Assembly (NCBI RefSeq): GCF_029887935.1
Contig: NZ_JARXRO010000014.1
Coordinates: 177,685-241,684, forward strand
Length of the DNA: 64,000 nucleotides
Source: Luteimonas kalidii
Lineage (GTDB): Bacteria > Pseudomonadota > Gammaproteobacteria > Xanthomonadales > Xanthomonadaceae
Direction: 5' to 3'
Shown: positions 56,324 through 64,000 of the stretch, in pieces
Layout: the number at the start of each line of letters is the position of its first letter
Numbering within the stretch: the first letter of the stretch is position 1
The notes under the pieces: model-generated
What the model saw: the letters and a program-made list of their open reading frames with translations, nothing else
Database searches by the model: none
What the model was told of the DNA's origin: nothing
Position numbers and translations under genes: made by a program

Positions 56324-57652
56324 ATGACTTCAACGATGTGGCCGGCGCAAGTGCACGGTGGGGCGTGGACCGCCACGCGCGCCTCCGGCGAACTGTCCGG
56401 TCCCGGCGGCGTGCAGCGGCTGGAGCCCAAGCTCATGGACCTGCTGTGCGTACTGGCGAGCGAGCCCGGTCGGGTGTGGTCGCGCGAGGAATTGATGGCC
56501 CTGCTCTGGCCGGGCGTGGTCGTGGGCGACGACAGCCTGGCCCGCGCGGTGTCCAGGCTGCGGCAGGCGCTGGAGGATGACGCGAAGGCGCCCCGCTTCA
56601 TCGAGACGATTGCCAAGCGCGGCTATCGATGGATCGCCGAGTCGACGGTGGTCCCCGGCAATGCGCTGCCGGGGGCACGGCCCGAGGCCGCCACGCTGGA
56701 CGATCCGGCTGCCGTTGCCGTTGCGGTGCCCACTCACCATCGATCCCGCCAAGGCCGGTCTCTTGTAATTGCCACGTTCGCCGCCCTGGGACTCGCCGCG
56801 GCAGCGCTGCTGGCGTGGAACACGCTCATGCGCGACCCGCTGCCGGCGACCCCGTCCGTTGCGCGCGACACCACCACGCTCCTGACCCGCGCCGACCACT
56901 ACTACTTCCAGTTCTCCCGCGCCGACAACGAAGCGGCACTCGAGCTGTACCAGCGCGTGCTGGGCCTGGATCCGGACAATCCTGCGGCGATGGCCGGGAT
57001 GGCCAACGCGCTGGCCCAGCGCGCCATCCGCTGGCCCGGCGCGCCCGGACCCGAGGCGGTCGAATTCACCCGGCTGGGTGACGCCCTCGCCCACGGGCAC
57101 ATGGCCCGGGATCCGGCACGCAGCCAGTTGCAGCGTGCGCGCCAGCTGGCCCGGACGGCGGTGGCGCGGGCGCCGGCTTCGGCAGGTGCCTACAAGGCGC
57201 TGGGCCTGGTGCTCAGCGCACAAGGCGAGCTCGAGGCCGGACTGGCCGCTCACCAGCGCGCTGTCCAGCTCGATCCGGACGCCTGGGGCGCGATGATCAA
57301 CATCGCCGACCTGCAGGAGCAGCTGGGGCGTGAGGACGAGGCGCTGCAGTGGTTCGAACGCGCCTACGAGGTGATGGCGCGCACCTACGACGACAATCCG
57401 GTGCAGGTGCGGCACTGGCACGAAGCGCTGGGCGTACTGGTGGCCGATCGCTACCGGACCCGCGGGGATCTGACGAACGCGGAGGCCGGGTACCGCCGCG
57501 TGCTCACCTTGTCGCCGTTGCACGAGGACGCGACGCGGGGCCTCGCGGCCGTGCTGTCGGCGGGTGGTGACCAAGCTGCCGCAACCCGCATGTGCCGCGA
57601 GCTGGAGCTGCGCCTGGGACGCGGAGCGGCCTGCACGCAGGCGCGACACTAG
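56324..57652 (+). CDS. CadC/ToxR-like membrane regulator with periplasmic TPR domain
   Basis: This is a 442-residue one-component regulator. Residues about 1-105 form an OmpR/PhoB-type winged helix (WSREELMALLWPGVVVGDDS, then IETIAKRGYRW). A transmembrane helix follows at 146-166 (LVIATFAALGLAAAALLAW). The rest is periplasmic and rich in tetratricopeptide repeats (for example AAHQRAVQLDPDAWGAMIN). The architecture is that of CadC-like proteins in which a periplasmic sensor drives DNA binding from the membrane. ATG 56324 is chosen. It faces away from the S41 peptidase gene, with 123 bp between them. The signal and targets are unknown. Confidence 0.85.
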   Translation: MTSTMWPAQVHGGAWTATRASGELSGPGGVQRLEPKLMDLLCVLASEPGRVWSREELMALLWPGVVVGDDSLARAVSRLRQALEDDAKAPRFIETIAKRGYRWIAESTVVPGNALPGARPEAATLDDPAAVAVAVPTHHRSRQGRSLVIATFAALGLAAAALLAWNTLMRDPLPATPSVARDTTTLLTRADHYYFQFSRADNEAALELYQRVLGLDPDNPAAMAGMANALAQRAIRWPGAPGPEAVEFTRLGDALAHGHMARDPARSQLQRARQLARTAVARAPASAGAYKALGLVLSAQGELEAGLAAHQRAVQLDPDAWGAMINIADLQEQLGREDEALQWFERAYEVMARTYDDNPVQVRHWHEALGVLVADRYRTRGDLTNAEAGYRRVLTLSPLHEDATRGLAAVLSAGGDQAAATRMCRELELRLGRGAACTQARH

Positions 57653-57875
57653 GCGCAAGTGAACGAAGGTCGCGGCAGCCCTGGCGCCCGCGCAACTGCC
57701 CAACTACCCGCGGCGCGGCCACTTTGGGCAGATGCGAACAGGACAGGCCGGACCAAGCCGTACGCGAAGCAGGATCGGCGGTCGCGATCAGGCATGCCCC
57801 GGCTGTGGCATGGAGCGTGGGCGTCCTTGCGACCAGCGAATCGGTGGACGCGGGCTGGCCTGTCGTTTCAGGTTG

Positions 57876-57905
57876 TTGACGACTTGCGCACCGCCCCACT
57901 ACAAT
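57876..57905 (+). promoter_or_regulatory. Sigma-70 promoter of the tRNA-Ala/tRNA-Glu operon
   Basis: TTGACG at 57876-57881 and TACAAT at 57900-57905 are 18 bases apart and lie 18 bases before the first base of tRNA-Ala. Both boxes are one base from consensus, which is typical of stable RNA promoters. A GC-rich discriminator follows. Confidence 0.8.
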
Positions 57906-57923
57906 TTCGCGCTTTCCAGCAGT

Positions 57924-57999
57924 GGGGCCATAGCTCAGCTGGGAGAGCGCCTGCATGGCATGCAGGAGGTCGGCGGTTCGATCCCGCCTGGCTCCACCA
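57924..57999 (+). tRNA. tRNA-Ala (anticodon GGC)
   Basis: This is a 76-base tRNA that folds completely: acceptor stem GGGGCCA with TGGCTCC, D-stem GCTC/GAGC, anticodon stem CCTGC/GCAGG with loop ATGGCAT giving anticodon GGC, and T-arm GGCGG-TTCGATC-CCGCC. The discriminator is A and CCA is encoded. It reads GCC and GCU codons. Confidence 0.98.
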
Positions 58000-58048
58000 A
58001 GTTTCCGACGCCGAGGCCGCGCGGAAGCGAGCACGGAAGCGATACTGC

Positions 58049-58124
58049 GTCCCCATCGTCTAGAGGCCTAGGACATTACCCTTTCACGGTAGCGACCGGG
58101 GTTCGAATCCCCGTGGGGACGCCA
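58049..58124 (+). tRNA. tRNA-Glu (anticodon TTC)
   Basis: This is a 76-base tRNA with acceptor stem GTCCCCA/TGGGGAC, anticodon arm TTACC-CTTTCAC-GGTAG giving anticodon TTC, and T-arm CCGGG-GTTCGAATC-CCCG type. CCA is encoded. It lies 49 bases after tRNA-Ala in the same transcript. Anticodon, loops and stems are intact. Confidence 0.97.
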
Positions 58125-58136
58125 CTTGTTCCAGCC

Positions 58137-58167
58137 GACGCCCGCGCAAGCGGGCGTCGTCTTGTCT
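58137..58167 (+). terminator. Rho-independent terminator after the tRNA genes
   Basis: A perfect 9-bp stem GACGCCCGC/GCGGGCGTC with loop GCAA is followed by the T-rich GTCTTGTCT. It begins 12 bases after tRNA-Glu and should end the tRNA transcript. Confidence 0.85.
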
Positions 58168-58497
58168 GCCCCGCGATTGTCCCACGCGATGGTCCGGCCG
58201 CGATTCTGGGTTGGCTCGCTGCTGCGGCGGCGGCCGCGACCCGGCCACGATGAGGTTCGCAGGCAGGGTTGCCCACGTGCCCCGCCGGCTCACGGTGCCC
58301 CGCGGGAAATCTCGCCGCGTTCCGCGATGCTACCGAAGGGCCCATGCGGCCCACCCATCCGATCGCCCTGCTCCGTCGGCGGGCGTCAGGCTTTTCCTAC
58401 TCCGCGCAACCGGGTTCTCCGACTGCGCGGCGCCCGCGCCGGGAGGATGCTCTGCGCGCAGTCACCGGCTGCCGGGCAAGGGCGCAGGAGCACGACC
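58168..58497. other. Intergenic region (330 bp) after the tRNA operon
   Basis: No gene or RNA was found. Open frames here are Arg/Pro-rich, typical of chance frames in high-GC DNA. The last 20 bases hold the ribosome site of the next small gene. Confidence 0.5.
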
Positions 58498-58710
58498 ATG
58501 GAGCGTACGTTGATCGCGGTGGAACCCGACGGGCCGGATTGGCAGGTCCGGATCGACCACTATGCGGTGGCCCGCCACGTCGAGCGCGCGGACGCGATCG
58601 CCCAGGCGACGGAGATGGCGCGCGCCTGCCATGCCTCGATCGGGGTGCCCACGGGCGTACGCCTGTCGATGGGCTGCGGCGACAACGTGCTGGTGGGGGC
58701 CTGTGGATGA
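58498..58710 (+). CDS. Small conserved protein (70 aa), unknown
   Basis: This is a 70-residue protein beginning MERTLIAVEPDGPDWQVRID and ending NVLVGACG. The order (beta strand with W-x-V, then a helix with RADAIAQATEMARACHA) is similar to DUF2188-type small proteins, though not close enough to assign. The ATG has AGGAG eight bases upstream. It converges with the DUF1249 gene 28 bp downstream. No neighbour shares its strand closely. The four Cys/His residues are not in a known pattern. Confidence 0.65.
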   Translation: MERTLIAVEPDGPDWQVRIDHYAVARHVERADAIAQATEMARACHASIGVPTGVRLSMGCGDNVLVGACG

Positions 58711-58738
58711 GCGCCGGTCGCCGGCGCCACCGGGGACA

Positions 58739-59242
58739 TCAACCGGGGAGCCGGGCGGGCGCCTTGATCTCCAGCCGGTCATCGCGCCTGCGCAGCGTGG
58801 CCACCCCGTGCCCGCTCTCGGCCAGGTACTGCAGCCACTTGCCCAGGAAGGTGTTCATGCGCATCCGGTGGTCCACCACCTCGGCCGGCGGCGGATACAT
58901 GCCGATCACGTCCTGCCAGCGACGTCCCACGTAGCAGTGGGTGGCCTCGGCCTGCCTGGCGTCGCGGTAGAGTCGCAGGAACGCGGACGGATCCGGCTCG
59001 CCGGTGACGGGGTCGCGCAGGGTGTAGGTCAACCGCAGCTCGGTGGTGTAGACGTGCTGGTGCAGCACGTCCAGCTGCACGTCGAGCCCGTTGCCGATCG
59101 CCGAGACATAGCGGCCGGGTGCCAGGTCGGCAGGCTCGAACAAACGGGTCATGCGCCGGAAATTCTCCGCGTACAGCCCCATCAGCCAGCCGAAGCGGCC
59201 GAGCCTGGGGATGCTTGCGTTGCGGGCGGCGACATCGTGCAT
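58739..59242 (-). CDS. DUF1249 protein (YqiB-like)
   Basis: This is a 167-residue cytoplasmic protein of the DUF1249 family, the group of E. coli YqiB. The conserved opening SIPRLGRFGWLMGLYAENF leads to a beta domain (VQLDVLHQHVYTTELRLTYT) and the helical end MRMNTFLGKWLQYLAESGHG. Function is unknown; in E. coli it sits beside cpdA and nudF. Length is normal. It is followed on the same strand, upstream, by the ppsR gene, with a 151-bp gap. Confidence 0.85.
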   Translation of the reverse strand: MHDVAARNASIPRLGRFGWLMGLYAENFRRMTRLFEPADLAPGRYVSAIGNGLDVQLDVLHQHVYTTELRLTYTLRDPVTGEPDPSAFLRLYRDARQAEATHCYVGRRWQDVIGMYPPPAEVVDHRMRMNTFLGKWLQYLAESGHGVATLRRRDDRLEIKAPARLPG

Positions 59243-59393
59243 GGATCGATCCTACACGCTGCCATCGCGCGCGTGCAGCATTGACGTGCCGCGATCGAGC
59301 GCCTACGTTAAGACTCCTGTACGGCCCGCTCCGGAGTACGCTGGCGCGCAGCCGCAGACGGCACGCGTGCCCTGCCCTGCGATACGCGGCGCG

Positions 59394-60215
59394 TCAGTAC
59401 ATCACGCGCTGTATGCCCAGCGTCGACATCACCTTGCTCGAAATCTCCTCGATCGACACGTGCGTGGTGCTCAGCACCGGGATGCGTTCGGCCCGGAACA
59501 GTTTCTCGGCCGCGATCACTTCCCGCTGGCAGGTCTCCAGCTTCGCGTAGCGCGAGTCCGGCCTGCGTTCCTGGCGGATCTGGTGCAGTCGCTGCGGATC
59601 GATGGTCAGCCCGAACAGCCGCGAGCGGTACGGGCGCAGGCGCGGCGGCAGGCGGTCGTGCTCCAGGTCTTCGTCGGTCAGCGGATAGTTGGCCGCGCTC
59701 ACGCCATGATGGAGCGCGAGGTAGATGCAGGTGGGCGTCTTGCCCGCGCGCGACACGGCCACCAGGATCACGTCCGCCGCGTCGTAGTTGATCGACATGC
59801 CGTCGTCGTGCGTCAGCGCGAAATTCATCGCGTTGATGCGGCGGTGGTAGGTCTCGAAGTCGACCATGCCGTGGGCCTGGCCGACCTTGGGCTGGCGCTG
59901 CTCGCCGAGCTCGGCTTCCAGCGGCGCGATGAACGGCGCGAACACGTCCAGCATCAGCGCCCCGCTCTGCGCGATGGCCGCGGAGATCTCCGGGTCGACC
60001 GAGGAATTGACCACGATCGGCCGCACGCCCTGCGCCTGTCCCGCGATGCGGATGCGGTCGGCCACCTCGCGCGCCCGCTCGACGCTGTCCACGAACGGGA
60101 TGCGGTGGGTGCTGAACTGCGTTCCGCTGAACTGGGTGAGCAGGCTGTGGCCGATGGTCTCGGCGGTGATACCGGTTCCATCGGACACGTAGAACACGGG
60201 GCGGGTCGTTGACAA
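59394..60215 (-). CDS. ppsR: PEP synthase regulatory kinase/pyrophosphorylase
   Basis: This is a 273-residue bifunctional enzyme (DUF299 family) that switches PEP synthase off by ADP-dependent threonine phosphorylation and on by phosphate-dependent dephosphorylation. The opening [20 protein letters not shown] and the nucleotide-binding segment [16 protein letters not shown] (about 148-163) are clear family marks. The start is a TTG (CAA at 60213-60215 on the + strand) with GAGGAG seven bases upstream; no ATG fits. It is divergent from ppsA, its target, across 103 bp, the common arrangement in this group. Confidence 0.93.
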   Translation of the reverse strand: MSTTRPVFYVSDGTGITAETIGHSLLTQFSGTQFSTHRIPFVDSVERAREVADRIRIAGQAQGVRPIVVNSSVDPEISAAIAQSGALMLDVFAPFIAPLEAELGEQRQPKVGQAHGMVDFETYHRRINAMNFALTHDDGMSINYDAADVILVAVSRAGKTPTCIYLALHHGVSAANYPLTDEDLEHDRLPPRLRPYRSRLFGLTIDPQRLHQIRQERRPDSRYAKLETCQREVIAAEKLFRAERIPVLSTTHVSIEEISSKVMSTLGIQRVMY

Positions 60216-60318
60216 CGCTGTCTCCTCGCCACGGACGGAAGTCGTGGCCCATGTCGGGGCTAAAATAGCGTTTTCGGTCGGGCCATGCCCGGCCTTTTCG
60301 CCACTTCGGAGAGTCCCC
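60216..60318. promoter_or_regulatory. Divergent ppsR-ppsA control region
   Basis: This 103-bp region carries promoters for both genes. On the ppsA strand TAAAAT at 60261-60266 is a possible -10 box, without a clear -35. A hairpin with TTTT follows at 60276-60298. The region is too short for two separate sets of sites. Confidence 0.45.
60276..60298 (+). terminator. Attenuator-like hairpin in the ppsA leader
   Basis: An 8-bp GC-rich stem (GGTCGGGC/GCCCGGCC with one T-G pair) and the loop CAT are followed by TTTT. The hairpin ends 20 bases before the TTG start of ppsA. It could reduce read-through of ppsA transcripts starting at the TAAAAT box. The T-tract is short. Confidence 0.45.
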
Positions 60319-62730
<2,412 letters not shown>

Positions 62731-62930
62731 CGCCGCAGTCCAGGGATGCGCGTCGGGATGCCCAATTCCGATGCGGACCGCGTCGACGAGTTCCAACATG
62801 ACCGGGATGCAAGCGTGACGGCAGTATCGCTGTCTGTTTCAGGCAGATGTCGTCACCGGCTGGTTGTGGCTACGGGCACGATCGCTTCACCCCGGTATAA
62901 CGGCGCGCAGGTAGCCTTCATTCCGGACTC

Positions 62931-63389
62931 ATGACTGGATCTGCCGACGTGAAACGGATTTTCTTCTGGACGATCTTCGCAGTGGCTGCCCTCTCCGCGC
63001 TGCCGGTCGCCACTGCCTTCGCCCAGTCCGGCCAATGCGGGGGCAACCTGATCGCACACCGTCCCATCACGATGCCCAATGGCACCCGGATCGGTGAGTT
63101 GCAGCTCTACTACAACCCGTCGAACGGGCGGAACTGCGCGAGGACCGTCAAGGGCGGTCCTGCATGGGGCGTTCCCTCGATCACGGCCGTCTCGCTTGCC
63201 CGTTGCCGGAATCGCAGCGACCGCGAATGCGGGATCGACCTGCGATTCGACGTCCAGCCCTACTATCGCCACTTCGCGGGGCCGGTGCGCGTTCCGGCGC
63301 GCAACAGCTGCATCCGCGCAGCGGGCTACATCGACTTCCGCGGTGGACGGCACTGGGCCAACACGATCTACGGCCACTGCGGCGGTTGA
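62931..63389 (+). CDS. Secreted Cys-rich protein (152 aa), unknown
   Basis: This is a 152-residue exported protein with a signal peptide (hydrophobic FFWTIFAVAALSALPVATAFA, cut before QSGQ). The mature part of about 120 residues has six Cys (CGGN, NCART, ARC, ECG, SC, HC), probably paired, and segments such as GELQLYYNPSNGRNC and RPITMPNGT. It resembles in pattern small secreted beta proteins such as Streptomyces spore-associated protein A or DUF2690 proteins, but the match is loose. The start could be ATG 62931 or GTG 62949. It has a 200-bp gap to ppsA and looks like a single gene. Confidence 0.7.
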   Translation: MTGSADVKRIFFWTIFAVAALSALPVATAFAQSGQCGGNLIAHRPITMPNGTRIGELQLYYNPSNGRNCARTVKGGPAWGVPSITAVSLARCRNRSDRECGIDLRFDVQPYYRHFAGPVRVPARNSCIRAAGYIDFRGGRHWANTIYGHCGG

Positions 63390-63451
63390 TGCCATTCAAA
63401 GACGCGGCAATCACGCCGCCGCCGCTAGCATTATGCCCATCGGGCAACAGG

Positions 63452-63480
63452 CGCCCCGCTCATGCGGGGCGTCGCCGTTT
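63452..63480 (+). terminator. Hairpin between the secreted protein gene and the MscS gene
   Basis: An 8-bp stem CGCCCCGC/GCGGGGCG with loop TCAT is followed by TCGCCGTTT. It lies 62 bases after the stop of the secreted protein gene and just before the ribosome site of the next gene. The T content is modest. Confidence 0.5.
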
Positions 63481-63494
63481 CGAGGAGACCGGAG

Positions 63495-64000
63495 ATGGAA
63501 TCGATGCTGGGGATGGTGCGCGAGGGCGCGTGGACCACGCTCGCCACCTACTGGGGCGGCAGGATCCTGATCGCGCTGCTGGTGTTGTTCGTCGGCATCC
63601 GCCTGGCGAAATGGCTGGCCGGGCTCGCCGAGCGGGGCATGACCCGCAGCCACATCGAGCCCACGGCCGTGAGCTTCCTGCGCAAGGTGGTGTATGTCGC
63701 GCTATTGGTGGTGCTGGCGCTGACCGTGCTGCAGGCGATCTTCGGCGTCGCGCCGACCTCGATGATCGCAGTGCTAGGCGCCGCAGGCCTCGCGATCGGC
63801 CTGGCGCTCAAGGATTCCCTGTCGAACGTCGCGTCGGGCGTGATGCTGGTGTCGCTCAAGCCGTTCCGGGTCGGCCACATCGTCACCATCAACGGAGTCA
63901 CCGGCAAGGTGGAGGACGTGAGCATCTTCCAGACCCGGCTGCGCGGCGCCGACAACCAGGTGATCGTGATGCCCAACAGCCTGATCACCACCGATTCCAT
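63495..64000 (+). CDS. MscS-type small-conductance mechanosensitive channel (3' end outside window)
   Basis: The first 168 residues of a small MscS channel are visible. Three transmembrane helices follow one another: about 22-41 (RILIALLVLFVGIRLAKWL), 66-88, and the pore helix with GAAGLAIGLALKDSLSNVAS at about 96-115. The beta domain then starts with LKPFRVGHIVTINGVTG, the classical MscS segment, and VIVMPNSLITTDS at the end. GAGGAG lies seven bases before ATG 63495. The C-terminal cage is beyond the window. It is a shorter, standard-type channel compared with the 566-residue one at 13812. Confidence 0.9.
   Translation, partial: MESMLGMVREGAWTTLATYWGGRILIALLVLFVGIRLAKWLAGLAERGMTRSHIEPTAVSFLRKVVYVALLVVLALTVLQAIFGVAPTSMIAVLGAAGLAIGLALKDSLSNVASGVMLVSLKPFRVGHIVTINGVTGKVEDVSIFQTRLRGADNQVIVMPNSLITTDS

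Noticed and set aside
57924-58124. tRNA genes as an integration site of a mobile element
   Set aside because: Both tRNAs are complete with CCA, and no integrase or direct-repeat copy of a tRNA end is seen in the window.

Overview
The window is high-GC DNA (roughly two thirds G+C by eye) with tightly packed genes, strong Shine-Dalgarno sites, many ATGA/GTGA overlaps and some TTG/GTG starts. Gene content (TonB-dependent receptor, divergent ppsR-ppsA, DUF1249, DUF202, many outer-membrane and lipoprotein genes) points to a gammaproteobacterium of the Xanthomonadaceae/Lysobacteraceae type. That placement is inferred from gene content. No phage, transposase, integrase, CRISPR array or rRNA gene was seen. 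Both ends cut a gene.

Layout. 1-3.2 kb: end of a TonB-dependent receptor, then overlapping genes for a serine beta-lactamase-fold hydrolase and a D-Ala-D-Ala dipeptidase lipoprotein, which look like a D-peptide or muropeptide uptake and cleavage operon. 3.2-6.7 kb: two small conserved proteins, an isochorismatase-fold hydrolase, a BASS-type transporter and an AraC regulator. 6.9-15.5 kb: an envelope cluster with an outer-membrane protein, a formylglycine-generating-enzyme (FGE) homologue, membrane proteins including two DUF202 paralogues, a sulfatase, secreted proteins and an MscS channel. 16.0-33.6 kb: a three-gene, translationally coupled locus coding for a 4160-residue multi-module surface protein, a 1299-residue outer-membrane barrel and a 412-residue secreted protein built from the same modules. 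This is the most striking part of the window. 33.7-46.8 kb: more envelope genes (polytopic membrane protein, BamA/TamA-like barrel, a second FGE homologue, DUF1622, DUF2092, Asn-rich protein, HAD lipoprotein, DUF4136 lipoprotein, broken DUF3300 gene, large Gly/Trp-rich secreted protein, patatin-type autotransporter). 46.9-52.7 kb: amino-acid and detoxification genes (PLP lyase, Lrp regulator, M20 peptidase, LysR, two GSTs). 52.7-57.7 kb: FG-GAP protein, S41 peptidase and a CadC-like regulator with TPRs. 57.9-58.2 kb: tRNA-Ala(GGC) and tRNA-Glu(TTC) with a clear promoter and terminator. 58.5-64 kb: DUF1249, ppsR/ppsA, a small secreted protein and the start of a second MscS channel.

How the parts may work together. 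The 16-33.6 kb locus looks like one device: a very long secreted fibre of Ig/CnaB-like modules ending in two OmpA-like domains, a dedicated barrel whose start codon overlaps its stop, and a small modular partner. Six N-terminal modules, and one in the small partner, each keep a Lys, a Glu and an Asn at the places where CnaB domains form intramolecular isopeptide bonds. The sulfatase at 10 kb has a Cys-type maturation motif, but the FGE homologue just upstream has Ser in place of the second catalytic Cys. The FGE homologue at 37 kb keeps both Cys, so it is the likelier maturase.
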